In this document: piece after piece, positions 1 through 9,560 of the stretch
Numbering within the stretch: the stretch's first letter is position 1
Layout of the letters: the number at the start of each line of letters is the position of its first letter
Source of the DNA: Mauremys mutica
Taxonomy: Eukaryota > Chordata > Testudines > Geoemydidae
Assembly: GCF_020497125.1 (NCBI RefSeq)
Contig: NC_059089.1
Span: 27,918,282-27,982,281, forward strand
DNA length: 64,000 bases
Direction of reading: 5' to 3'
Program-made: the position numbers and the translations under genes
Notes under the pieces: model-generated
What the model saw: the letters and a program-made list of their open reading frames with translations, nothing else
Databases searched by the model: none
Told to the model about the DNA's origin: nothing

Positions 1-498
1 TCACGCATGGTTAGAAATAGCCCAGTGACAATGGGGTCCTGCAGCCGGGGGAACTTCACTGGGGGTGGTGCAGGTCCCAGCAACACTTACAAACTGTATT
101 TCCCACAGGCGAACACCCGGGGAGGAATTCTCCTGCATGTCCATACATCCCCAGGGGGCTCGGGGTGTAACAGGGATCAGAATTCTCTCCCTTCAGAGGC
201 TCCCAAACTGGGAGACAGCCAAAAAAAGAGCTTTGTTCATGCGTCTAAGGGAGCGGAACGGAAGTTACCAGTGCGAACAGGGAAGGAGTTACTCACACAC
301 CAACTTGGGCACCCTAAGTTTGGGGTTTTGCTGCATGTGCATAAATTATTCACGTGGTGAAACACAAACAGTGCCTGTGTAAGTGCCAGCACCACTGCAG
401 ATTGCACCTCTGAGGCAGCAGGCGTGGTGGGGGTCTCAATGTGCCAAGGACATTTTTGCACATTTTAGAAAGGGTCTCTCTGCTGCTGGAAAATGTTT
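1..498. other. Unannotated sequence, no recognisable gene
   Basis: Open frames of about 100 codons overlap in two frames on the plus strand, but none resembles a known protein and both are best explained by chance in moderately GC-rich DNA. I see no repeat family here. Confidence 0.5.
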
Positions 499-586
499 GG
501 GCCAGATCCCCAACTGGTCTAAATCAGGGTTGCTGCATGGAAACCATTGGATCTATGGCAATTTACACCAGCTAAAGATCTGGTGC
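499..586. mobile_element. Palindromic MITE-like repeat (gggccagatcc family)
   Basis: The left end reads gggccagatcccc and the right end agatctggtgc, close to its reverse complement. Inside, the arm 'ctggtctaaatc' is mirrored by 'gcaatttacaccagct'. The whole unit folds as one long imperfect hairpin of about 88 bases. Palindromes with GGGCCNGAT ends recur through this window and are very common in turtle and bird genomes. The superfamily is not clear from the sequence, and no target duplication was identified. Confidence 0.65.
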
Positions 587-1871
587 TCTGGATTTACTAG
601 GGTGTTCATTCCTATTGGTATGTACAAGTAGCTTCATATGCAGTATGGGCTGCTCTGGGCAGCAAGAAGAATAGTGCCCAGAAATGAGCCGTTCAGGGAG
701 ATGCATTGAGTCATACTTCTTTATTTCCATATCCTTTATTCCTCTGAGAACTGACATTTATAATGAAAAGCAAATAAACTCTGGGTAGAAGGTGAGCTAT
801 GTTAGCCAGCTGACTAATACAGGATGTTGCAAGGGGGAGAGTGATTTTGTTTTGATAAGAACTAGAAGGCTCAATGCAGACTTTCAAATTTTCTCTTGAA
901 TTACAAGTCTGTCCTGTATCACAATGTGCATGTAAATCCAGAGAAGGAAAGGGCCCCTGGCTGTGAGCAGGAACTTTATGAGGAACCAGATAACAGCTGG
1001 CCTGCTTCGGAGGAGTCTTGCTCTTACTTTTGCATTACAGAACGGGTCAGGCATTAATTTTTCTTGCACGGGGAACGTGCTTTGGTTATAACTATGAAGG
1101 GGCAAAATGCCTCCAAAATTTGCACTTTTCTGAAATGAACTTACTTTACCTCACAGCTTGAAATGTACAATACAGAGCTCACTGGCTCTGCCAACCAAAG
1201 CAAGGGGTAGTTCTGCCTCCGTGGCGAGGATGCCACTCGCGACAATGCTTTGTACCCTGGACTCAGACCCAGGACCCAGCGCATTTCACATTGCAGTGGC
1301 CATTAGGAGGTAGCTGTTACAACTGATGTGAGCCACGTGTGAGCTACTGGCAGAGATGAAAGGCTCTGGGTCTCACCACCAAGTACCTCTTCTGCTTCTA
1401 GATGCCACAAAGGTACAGCAATAAGCCAATATCTGGCGTGTGATTAAGCTATCTGGATTGTGCTAGCCAGCCTGGGCCTGTGCTAGCCCGACTGCACTAG
1501 CCAGCCTGGGCCGGCAGTGCAGCCAGGTGCTCTTATTCCTTGTCTCACTCCCATTGCCCTGACTGAGCAAGAGCCAGCCAGCCCTGCATGAACCCCTGAG
1601 CTGGCAGCCTCTCTCTAGAGCATCGGGCTGGGGAGCAGGAGGCTGCTGGGGAGAAGAGGAGCCTGGGCGGTGGCAGCTCATGCCGTGTCCAACCCCATCA
1701 CTAACACTAGGGCTTGGGCAGCCAGAGACAGTCTCCACCCCGTGAGATGAGGAGGCTCGAAGCACCACACTGCGCCGCTTGTCACTGCGGGTGTCCAGCC
1801 CTGCCTCCCAGAGCCTGGTTTTTAGAGGGGCCGACATCAGGGGGAGCAGGGAGCACTCAGCCCTTCTGCTA
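587..1871. other. Unique intergenic or intronic sequence
   Basis: No repeat family or coding exon recognised. The part from about 1455 to 1870 is GC-rich and carries an antisense open frame of 137 codons without any domain. A short direct repeat, 'ctagccagcctgggcc', occurs at about 1464 and again at about 1498. The last part may be older CR1-derived sequence. Confidence 0.45.
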
Positions 1872-2425
1872 GGCATGGAGTCGTCGCATTTGAGGGCTGA
1901 TGGGGTAGGGTTGCCAACCCTCCAGGATTGGCCGGGAGTCTCCAGGAATTAAAGATTAATCTTTCATTAAAGATTATGCTATGTGATGAAATCGCCAGGA
2001 ATTTGTCCAACCAAAATTGGCAACCCTATGATGGGGCCACCAGACCATCTCGTCTGACCTCCTGCACCTCACAGCTGCCACACACCAAACCCAGCAAAGA
2101 CCGAAGTATCACAGCCCCCGGGAGACTAGATTAGGATGTGCCACAGGCAGAGAGCAGGAGGGACCGAGGTGCCCAGTGCCCACGGTGCTGCAATGGCAGG
2201 GAAATGGGGACGTGAGATAGACCCAGATGATCCCGGCAAGCGACCTGGACCCGCACACTGCTGAGGAAGGTCACTGCCCCTCGGATGTGGGGACAATTTC
2301 TCCCTGACCCCACACATGTAGTCAGACCCCGATTGAGCAAGAACCAGCCAGCCAAGCACTTGAGAGGGAGAATGCTCAGTGCCACCTATCCCTGAGGATA
2401 GCTCCAGAGTCAGGAGATCAAGATC
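1872..2425 (-). repeat. CR1 LINE 3' fragment, antisense, split by a hAT MITE
   Basis: Read on the plus strand, the phrases 'cagaccatctcgtctgacc' (from about 2041) and 'gggagactagattaggatgt' followed by a purine-rich stretch match the reverse complement of the CR1 LINE 3' region as it appears in turtles. The copy is interrupted after 1905 by the MITE at 1906-2028. Removing that insert rejoins 'gggctgatgggg' with 'ccaccagacc', which restores the usual CR1 phrase. No coding capacity remains. Confidence 0.7.
1906..2028. mobile_element. hAT-type MITE, 123 bp, with perfect 8-bp target duplication
   Basis: The terminal inverted repeats are tagggttgccaa at the left and ttggcaacccta at the right, 12 of 12 bases. 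The flanks carry an identical 8-bp duplication, tgatgggg, at 1898-1905 and 2029-2036. An 8-bp duplication and a YAGGG-type terminus are hallmarks of the hAT superfamily. The element is far too short to encode a transposase, so it was mobilised in trans. It sits inside a CR1 fragment and is therefore younger than that copy. Confidence 0.85.
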
Positions 2426-2430
2426 AGCGA

Positions 2431-2487
2431 CTGGGATTTTCAGGGGTGGGCACCTAACTCCCTTGGGTTCCTTTGAAAATCGCAGCC
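2431..2487. mobile_element. Short palindromic MITE-like repeat, internally deleted
   Basis: The ends 'ctgggattttca' and 'tgaaaatcgcag' are near reverse complements, with 'gggcacctaactccctt' between them. This matches a palindromic family with 'gattttcaaaggt...gggcacctaactccc' arms. Related arms occur at 7965-8100 and 47873-47980. One inner arm is missing, so this is a deletion derivative. Confidence 0.55.
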
Positions 2488-2630
2488 TGTCGTGCACTAA
2501 CCTCAAATACAGGAGGGGGCTGTGAGGCCAGCTCCTGCCCACGCCTGCCTCCCACCTTCAGCAGTGCCCCCATCCCCATTTGGCTCAGCTGAGCTAAGTT
2601 CTGTTGGGCCATGGGCCCACGGGCCAGGAC

Positions 2631-2751
2631 TAGGGCGACCAGACAGCAAATGTGAAAAATCAGGATGGGGGTGGGGGGTAATAGGAGCCTATATAAGAAA
2701 GACCCAAAAATCAGGACTGTCCCTATAAAATCGGGACATCTGGTCACCCAC
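2631..2751. mobile_element. hAT-type MITE, 121 bp (tagggygaccag family), copy 1
   Basis: Starts tagggcgaccag and ends ctggtcacccac, which are imperfect inverted repeats. It is flanked by an identical 8-bp duplication, gccaggac, at 2623-2630 and 2752-2759. The interior is the same as in the copy at 6438-6561, including 'caggact', 'tataagaaa' and 'aaatcgggacatctgg'. It is non-autonomous and encodes nothing. Confidence 0.85.
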
Positions 2752-4846
2752 GCCAGGACTCAGAGACACAATTCAGTAGGACCGGCGTTATACCTGCTCC
2801 TGCCTGCAGGGCCTCCAAGCACGGAGACCCCCTGGGAAATTTCTTGGTACACTTGAGAGTTGAGTCAGTCAGTGTCCTGTGGCCAAAGACATAGGCAGAG
2901 GTCAGGTCTGAGCACAGGAAAAGCAGTGCTGTCGAGTGCGTGTGTGTGTGTGATGGACATGCGTGTGTATGCACAAGTGAATTCTGGTCTCTGCACTGAG
3001 CCCTGAACAGTGTTTGCTTGAATCCTTCTCTTCAGAAGCCTTGTTCTGTGTAGGTTTGGCGCTTTTCTCTCGCGTGGTGTGCTCCAGCTCCAGATTAGCA
3101 CAGAGGGTTTGAAGCTACCCTCTTTAATTGTAATTCAACTACTTGTGATATTTTGGTACCAATTAATATTGATTTTACAATTGGTTTACAGAGATGTTGT
3201 TTTATTACTAATATATTTAATGTGCAAATCAATAAGAACACTTGTTTGGCTCTCTCCCTAGAAAGTAATAAAATCAAATATCTCAGGAGTAAAATGCTAT
3301 CTGATCCATAAATGGCAGCAGCAGATGCTTAATGTAATAGTTAAAGACTATGCAGCATTCTTGGCAACTTCCATGCATTTTCCACACACGCTGTACCCGA
3401 GTGACGCTCAATAACTTGCTAGTTACAAAAAAGTTTGGTAAATTTGCTGGCCCCGTTCCAGATCCGGAAGACTCCCCATGTAGAGGAATCTACCTGCACA
3501 CTGGGCATGTTCCTACAATTCCATGTGTCTCCACCGACTGCGGATCACATGGAGAGCATCCTCATTCTCAGCCTTCTGTCCCTTACCTCCATAATACTAA
3601 CCCAAAACCGCTTTGTGACTCTCTGCTCCTTGTAATAGGCCAAATCCTGGGTGATGAAGAGCAGCCTTGTGGAAAAGGGGCATAAGCAGAGGTTGTAGGG
3701 AAGAGTGAGAGTTTCTGTAGATTGACAGCTGGCCAGTGCTTTCAAAAGATTTGAGCAGCAGCTGATTCCTCCTGGAAACATTTTGAAAAAAATCTAGACA
3801 CAATTCTGGTGCTATGTCACAGCTTCCCTGCTTTATTTTTCTTCCCTCAGGTTTTACTGTTTGGGATATTTGTAGGAAGAGAGGATTTTTGCTCCCTCCT
3901 TCTTTTATCTTTCTGTTTCCCCATCTATTCTGCCCTTATCAGCTTGGAATTCATCTGCTCCAACTGCTTATTCCTGGCTTGAAGTCAAACGTTGCTAGTT
4001 GTGACATCACAATAATTTCCACAACACCTGTGCGTGATGTAATGACTGGAGGATGAAGTGGGAAGAGCAGAGAGGTTGTTAGGAAAATAACTCCTGGTGT
4101 CTTACTGTTGCAGAACAGGAGGGGTGGGTGGGATAATTGAGAAATACAGAAAACTGGATATAGAAGCAGAGTCATCAGGGGTGTTTACAGGTTGCAGAGG
4201 AGGTCGTGATGGCAGAGGGTTGTAGATTTTCTTGATTTCCTACAAATTACATATGATATTTCAGAATTCCTCCAATCACGGTGTGCCAACGAAGCACAAC
4301 ATTGGCAGGGAAAAAAGGCTACTGGATTGTTTTTAAATTTGCAACACATGCTAATTGAAGTCTTAAATTGTGGAGAGAAAGACTTTGCTTTCAGCTGGTG
4401 GAGATGATTTATGGGTGAGCAAATAATGAACTTGGCACACAGTAAATAATAAAGAGAAAAATCTTACAGTTTTAATTAGCCAAAAATAAATGACCAAACA
4501 TAGGGATGAATCCAGGGTTCCTGCATCTCAAGTTCTTCATCTTCTCTTTTTGCCAGCCACATGGTTTAATGAGCATGGTGCAAAACTATAAAATAAAAGG
4601 AAATGAAAAGTGAAAATCCCTTCTGGAAGAAGGAAAATGAATTGACTCGGATTGGCCGTATTTTAGCTGTTTTGCAAAATTCCTTTAGAACAACGTATGT
4701 TCACACACACTTTGCAGATTCCCTGCTCCTGTGGGCACTTTTATGGCTCCAGAATCAGTCACACGGGGATGCCCACAAGAAGTGATGCCATAATTTAATA
4801 ATATGAAGTTAAAATATAACTAAAAACATTTGTGTGTGCGCTCGCT
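2752..4846. other. Unique sequence, AT-rich in parts
   Basis: No gene or dispersed repeat recognised. There is a short (GT)n run at 2936-2952. AT-rich, low-complexity-free stretches at about 3110-3340 and 4200-4620 contain homeodomain-type cores such as TTAATTA/TAATTAG and look more like non-coding conserved DNA than decayed repeats, but this cannot be shown without alignment. Confidence 0.4.
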
Positions 4847-5168
4847 GGTAAACTCTTTGAGGCGGGAAGCCTGTCACCCTCTGGGTTTTTGCAATGTCTA
4901 ATACAGTGATCCTGAGTAGAGCACCAGGTGCTATCACAATACAAATACACCTCTACCCCGATATAACGTGAGCCGATATAACACGAATTCGGATATAACA
5001 TGGTAAAGCAGCGCTCCAGGGAGGCAGGGCTGCGCGCTCCGGCAGATCAAAGCAAGTTCGATATAACGCGGTTTCACCTATAATGCGGTAAGAATTTTTG
5101 GCTCCCGAGGACAGCGTTATATCAGGGTAGAGGTGTATGTAATCAGTAATAATAAATAAATAAGTAAT
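4847..5168 (+). repeat. L2/MIR-type LINE-SINE 3' tail, split by a mariner-type MITE
   Basis: 'ggtaaactctttgaggcggg' followed by a T-rich stretch, 'gcaatgtctaatac' and 'ctatcacaatacaaa' is the 3' tail shared by L2 LINEs and their SINE partners. The AT-rich terminus continues at 5138 with 'tgtaatcagtaataataaa'. The two parts rejoin if the insertion at 4948-5135 plus one TA is removed. Confidence 0.6.
4948..5135. mobile_element. Tc1/mariner-type MITE, 188 bp, TA target duplication
   Basis: Left end cacctctaccccgatataac and right end gttatatcagggtagaggtg are inverted repeats with one mismatch in 20. A TA dinucleotide flanks both sides (4946-4947 and 5136-5137), as expected for Tc1/mariner or pogo transposition. 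The interior holds repeated 'gatataac' units near both ends and a GC-rich centre. It has no coding capacity. It is inserted in an L2-type tail. Confidence 0.8.
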
Positions 5169-5170
5169 GT

Positions 5171-5545
5171 TAGCTCAGCTACCTGAGCAGTGATAGTGGA
5201 GCTTTCTCAGGGATCTATTCCTAGGAGGGCTGGTTAGGTGAGCAAAGATGACAAATGAGCTCACATGAGAAGCTGTTGCCCAACTGTCTGTTACCCACCT
5301 TAGACTCTGGGCTGTGAGACCCCTGTGGCAATGGTACCCGCAAGGACAAGAGATGCGTAGCTCATGAGGATGGCCAGAAATGTACAACACTGTCTAGGTC
5401 TCAGGCATGATGGGGGATGTTTGGTTTCAGGGTGAAGGTCAAGGGGCCTGGAGAGGACATGGTTGGATCTCCTCCTTCAGTGCGCACCAAAAATAAGGAA
5501 GCGGAGGTAACCCCATAATTCTAACATGACTGGCCTGGGTGGGCC
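5171..5545. other. Unique sequence
   Basis: Nothing recognised on either strand; only short, overlapping open frames. Confidence 0.4.
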
Positions 5546-5745
5546 CTTTGCCATCCCCGCCTCAGGAGCTGCTGCACTGGACTGGACCAATGGTCCATCT
5601 GGCCTGATAGGCCAACTCCAACACGCGTTTTCCATGGTTGTGTCCATCCCACATCCTGGAAAGTTGCCACAATCCCTTGGGAGGGGCATGATCCTGCATC
5701 AGTGCAGGGGGGCTTTGAGCTATCCTGCTAATCTTATGTTCCATT
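5546..5745 (-). repeat. Probable decayed CR1-related fragment, antisense
   Basis: 'ggagctgctgcactggactg' followed by 'gaccaatggtccatctggcc' resembles the antisense CR1 phrase in which a patient-like 'ggaccaatggtccatctag' block occurs. The rest is too diverged to place. Another old repeat of unknown class is possible. Confidence 0.35.
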
Positions 5746-5769
5746 GAGGACTTTTTCATTAGCTGTCCT

Positions 5770-6213
5770 AGGAAAATGGAGTTTCCGTTCCATGGGAAAG
5801 TCCAACATTCTGAAGTTTGCTTTCGTTCAGAACTGGGACATAAAGATGTAGTTTTGAAATGTCCCATGAAATGAAAATTCAGAAATTTTTTTTTGTTCAG
5901 AACTCTCACTTTGATATCAAAACATTTCACTTAAATAAGGCCAAAATGTTTTGATTATGTCAAAACATTATAAAATATTACATACTAAATTAAATATATT
6001 GTATTGTAATATTTGAATGTAATATAAAAGTCTAAATGACACACCTTGAAATGAGAGAGTTCAAACAAAACAAGAAAGTTGAAATTAATCCTTTAGACTT
6101 GTTCCTATAGACAATTTCGTCCCAGTCAACACTTTCTCACGAAACATTCTGATTTCGACAAAACTGAATTTTCGGACAGGAAACCATTCCGCCAAAAGGT
6201 TTCTACCAGCTCT
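5770..6213. repeat. AT-rich palindromic repeat, about 440 bp
   Basis: The segment is dominated by 'aaaacattttg', 'gaaattttt' and their reverse complements around an AT-rich centre at about 5960-6010. It ends '...aaaaggtttctaccagctct'. A second, similarly built segment ends '...aaaaattcccaaccagcttt' at 34546-34877. The shared end and palindromic build suggest one repeat family, probably a non-autonomous DNA transposon, but class and exact borders are uncertain. Confidence 0.5.
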
Positions 6214-6437
6214 CATTTTTATCCATGCCAGGTACTCCGGCCTCCTGCTTGAAACAGCATCTTTCAAATGGGAATAAAGAGAAACCAACCCCAGCAATGA
6301 ACTCCCCGCTCGGCTGCTGACACAACTGCTCTCAGGGGTCTTACTGGTTAATGGATACCTGGATCTGAAGACAATTCCCTGCAATTGACCTACGAACACT
6401 ACATTTCTTAGAGTGACCCTGCACTATGGCTTCTACC

Positions 6438-6561
6438 TAGGGTGACCAGACAGCAAGTATGAAAAATCAGGACAGAGTGTGGGGGGTAATAGGTGCCTAT
6501 ATAAGAAAAAGCCCCAAATATTGAGTCTATCCCTATAAAATTGGGACATCTGGTCACCCAA
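6438..6561. mobile_element. hAT-type MITE, 124 bp (tagggygaccag family), copy 2
   Basis: Starts tagggtgaccaga and ends tctggtcacccaa. The flanking 8-mers cttctacc (6430-6437) and cttcttcc (6562-6569) match at 7 of 8 positions, an aged hAT target duplication. The interior is alignable along its length with the copy at 2631-2751, in the same orientation. Confidence 0.82.
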
Positions 6562-6648
6562 CTTCTTCCCCATGGGGCCTCTGCACCTGAGTGCTCTCCG
6601 GAGACTGCAGGACCTTTATAGTTGGGAACAGTCACATTTCAGAGTGTT

Positions 6649-6684
6649 AGGGTGAAATCCTGGCCCCACTGAAGTCAATGACAA
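6649..6684. repeat. Half of a palindromic MITE (gggtgaaatcctggcc family)
   Basis: 'gggtgaaatcctggcccc' followed by 'actgaagtcaatg' is one arm of a palindromic family. A two-armed copy is present at 25947-26014. The second arm is missing here. Confidence 0.5.
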
Positions 6685-6700
6685 CCCCCCCTTGATACGA

Positions 6701-6818
6701 TGATACATTATTTATATAACTGGAAGCTGCCATTGAGTTCAGGGCCCCATTGTGCAAGGTGCTGTACAAACACTAAGAAACAGCTCCTGCCCCCTAGCAC
6801 TTATAATCCTGTAAATAC
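6701..6818 (-). repeat. L2-type LINE/SINE 3' tail, antisense
   Basis: 'gggccccattgtgcaaggtg' then 'ctgtacaaacac' and 'ctcctgcccc', ending in 'ttataatcctgtaaat', is the reverse complement of the L2-type tail ('gtaagct...gcaggga...tttgtacagc...'). The AT-rich 'acattatttatataac' at the left corresponds to the 3' simple repeat end of the element. Confidence 0.65.
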
Positions 6819-7033
6819 CAGCTGCACGAGATCTCTGTTCTTAGCAAGTGGCTCTCATTGATGGCTGTGAGAAGAGCGTGTAGATGGATTGCCGTCTCCT
6901 TTGCACTTACTGCCTGGATTCTATGGTGATGGGCACATTTGCAAATACAGCTATAACAGCCACCACCCATTCCTGCCCGAAATGTGCTTTAGGACGGTCA
7001 CTAGTGGACACTCGTCCAGCCAGCTTTCCTGCC

Positions 7034-7190
7034 GGGGTGTTGTCCAGTGGTTAGAACAAGGGACCTGGACTCCTGTTGTTTTTTCCCTGACTTGCTGCGT
7101 GACCTTGGCTGAGTCACTTCAGCCATCTATAAAATTGGTCTAATGCACATAGCTAGCCCACATGGCCATAAGGCTTGGTGGAAGGGAGAC
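7034..7190 (+). repeat. MIR-like tRNA-derived SINE (CORE-SINE)
   Basis: 'gtgttgtccagtggttagaa', 'gggacctggactcctgttg', 'ttgctgcgtgaccttggctg' and 'agtcacttcagccatctata' follow in the order seen in MIR SINEs: tRNA-derived head, then the 'tgtgaccttgggcaagtcac' CORE segment. The polymerase III B box is eroded and the tail is not distinct. Confidence 0.65.
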
Positions 7191-7964
7191 ATAAGGTCAG
7201 TGAATTGCCTAGTTTTGGGCAGAGCATGGGGAATTGGCTGGTACTGTTGTGGGGGGTGGATGAGGGACAGAATGGGATGATTTCCTTCTCCACATGGGCA
7301 GCTTCTCTTCTGTTTCCTACAGTGACGTCAACAAGACAAAAGCCACCCTCCTCCCCATCACCACTATTATTACTATTAGCGGATCAGATTGTGGAGGGGT
7401 TTGGTTTGGTTCTGTGTGCCGTAGTGACTGTCTGAGGAGAACGCTAAGGACTGCCGAGGCCGGGAAGGGGCACCTGGCTTCTTGCTCTCGGCTGGAGACA
7501 CTTCTCCCTGCATCAGCCCCTTGGCACAGATGTGTGAAACGGGGCAGCTGCCGTTTGGGGACGTCATCAAGTATAAAATGCTTCATTTCTTCAAGAAAAT
7601 GGAGCCTCAAGGAGCCCTGGAGAGAAGGGCACTGCAGCGTGCCTGGCTTCACAAGCCGGACCAGACAGTGCCCAGCAAAGGACAGTCTCTGGGACTCTCT
7701 GGGGCATGTGGGACAGATCCTCAGCCCAGAGCAGTGCGAGTAGCTAAGCTGGGATCCTGGGTAAGTGTGAGGGTGTGGGCTGGGGGAGAACCCTCCATGC
7801 CAATCCCTGGTGAGATCCCTGCTTCCACTGAAAAGGAGCAACAGGATCGCCACAGACACTGCTGCAGCAGATCCAGTTTGATCCACATAGTCTCCAGTCG
7901 GGTCCCTTATCCAGTAGCTTCAGCCTTTTCAAACATTACATGAAGCTGCGGAAAAGTCACTCAG
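7191..7964. other. GC-rich unique sequence with overlapping chance ORFs
   Basis: Open frames of 149-189 codons exist on both strands between 7294 and 7943, sharing the same bases. None shows a domain, and their overlap on both strands points to GC-rich composition rather than a gene. The plus-strand frame has an acceptor-like CAG at about 7521 and a GTAAGT at 7761, so a non-canonical exon cannot be fully excluded. Confidence 0.4.
7323..7330. promoter_or_regulatory. Full palindromic CRE motif (TGACGTCA)
   Basis: An exact 8-bp cAMP-response-element palindrome in otherwise unannotated sequence. It contains a CpG, which is normally lost quickly in unconstrained vertebrate DNA. A single motif has little predictive power. 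Confidence 0.25.
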
Positions 7965-8100
7965 AGCCAGATCTCTAAAGGTATTTAGGCACCTGGAGAC
8001 CCAGAGTCCAACGAGAGTTAGGCAAGTGGGCACTTCTGAAAAATCATACTAGGCCCCATCTGCATCGTTAGGCACCTGAATAGCTGTAAAAAGCTGGCCT
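7965..8100. mobile_element. Palindromic MITE-like repeat ('tttaggcacc' family)
   Basis: The left arm 'gccagatctctaaag' plus 'gtatttaggcacct' is mirrored by the right arm 'ttaggcacctgaatag' plus 'ctgtaaaaagctggc'. Inner phrases 'gagttaggcaagtgggcact' and 'tctgaaaaatcatactaggc' belong to the same family as 2431-2487 and 47873-47980. The unit could form one long hairpin. Superfamily unknown. Confidence 0.65.
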
Positions 8101-9178
8101 TTCAGATCACGTGCTGGGGAGCAATGCCATGAGCTTGGAGAAGCTACTTACAAAACTCCACAAAAACAAATGAGGGGAGAACATGGCTTTGCTAAAACGT
8201 AAAGCCCAGATTTGCTGAAGGGAATATGTAACATGGAGACAATAGAAGCAAAGTGTAACCACTGTTTATGAAAAAAATTGTCCAGGGTTTATTTATTGGA
8301 AGTGACTGAGGAATATGAATTCTACACTCCATTTAAAATGCTTTTTATTTCTCTCAGCCTTGGGGCTCTGAGTACATCTAATTTCACCCATAGCTATAAT
8401 TCTCCACCAAACAGTTCCTGCTTTTCCTCTGGGTTCCACAGGAATCATTTTAGTTTATGTCCTCTCCGGAGGACGCTTGTGCAGTGGCTGGAGACAGTTA
8501 CACACTGGTGAACTTTGCAAATCCTCTCTTCCTGCCGTGCACACATGCACACACGAACCCAGAGCTAGAGAACATGCTTTGGAAACAGCTTGACATTCCA
8601 TTGCATTTTTATGTTAAAAAACAAACTCTAAATGTCTTTATCATGTAGGGTTTCTCCTGTGGAGCCGTGTATTTCACTCCAGACACTTTGATTGTCCCTA
8701 CCTCACAGCTAACAAACTAGGAGTTTTGTTAGTATATTTATTCTACTAAAATTGGAGCCTGTGATTACAAATCCAATACAGTGACGGAGCCAGGGTTTGG
8801 ATATAAATCTGGCTGGGGCTCATCTGCCATTTTGGCACAGTAGACATTCAAAGCAAGGCACTGTTTCTGGAGCCCCTGCTGTGGGATTGGCTCGCTCTGC
8901 TGTAGCTCACCCCAGAGAGGGTGTGCAGTTGTTGTGAGCAGCACAGCTGGGATTATCCATTGCAAAGAGTATTTCATTGAGAATTTAGGCCCTTGATCTG
9001 TTGTGAATGAGTCTCGGGTTCTCAGAATGTCTTTTTTATTGCTGGACATCCACTGCAGTTTGGATGGACGGTTTTAACCCACAGGCTGTTCACGAATAGT
9101 TCAATCTGACAATTCTCTAGTGGTTTGAAATGTTTGTGGTGTGTGTTTGGTCACCTAAGTCCTATGGTGTCTTTTCAG
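8101..9178. other. Unique sequence
   Basis: No repeat or gene recognised; AT-rich around 8560-8760. Confidence 0.4.
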
Positions 9179-9301
9179 CTCATTGATTATATAACAGGAG
9201 AATAATGGATTGGTGAATCATGAGCTGGGAGAGCTCGAGAGAGTCCCAGGAGGTGGAGCGGCAATCCCTGCAGTGGAGGAGTTTCTCTGAGCATGAGGAA
9301 G
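9179..9301 (+). other. Exon-like segment without coding frame (speculative)
   Basis: A pyrimidine-rich tract ending cttttcag at 9171-9178 could act as a splice acceptor, and AAG followed by GTGAGT at 9302-9307 matches the donor consensus. All three frames across the 123 bases contain stop codons, so it could only be a non-coding exon. Such pairs also arise by chance, so support is weak. Confidence 0.15.
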
Positions 9302-9305
9302 GTGA

Positions 9306-9500
9306 GTGGTCTCCTGGTGGTGGGGCTGTGCTGGGACCCAGGAGACCAAGGTCAATTCCCTGCTCTGCCACAGACACCCTGTGTGACCTTGGGCCCATCA
9401 CTGAATCTTTCGGTGCCTCTGTTCTTCCTCTGGAAGGTGAGGGCAATAATTCTACTGTGTCCACTAGGCTGTAAGCTCAGCAAGGCAGGGACCAGCTCTA
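9306..9500 (+). repeat. MIR-like SINE (CORE-SINE) with L2-type tail
   Basis: 'ctgggacccaggagaccaag' then 'gtcaattccctgctctgcca', 'cctgtgtgaccttgggccca', 'tcactgaatctttcggtgcc' and a tail 'gctgtaagctcagcaaggca' is the MIR order: tRNA-derived B-box region, CORE segment, L2-like 3' tail. Confidence 0.7.
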
Positions 9501-9560
9501 GGGTACATCTACACTTCCAGCTGGAAGTGTGATTCCCAGCTCTCATCAAGCCAGCAGGCT
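9501..9560. repeat. Partial MITE arm ('gtctacact' family)
   Basis: 'gggtacatctacacttccag' followed by 'ctggaagtgtgattcccagc' resembles one arm of a palindromic repeat whose other arm ends in 'tgtagaca...cc'. No second arm was found nearby. Confidence 0.35.

Noticed and set aside
7294..7943. Open frames of 149, 153 and 189 codons on both strands
   Set aside because: They share the same GC-rich bases in opposite directions, have no recognisable domain, and splice-like signals around them are no better than others found by chance in this window.
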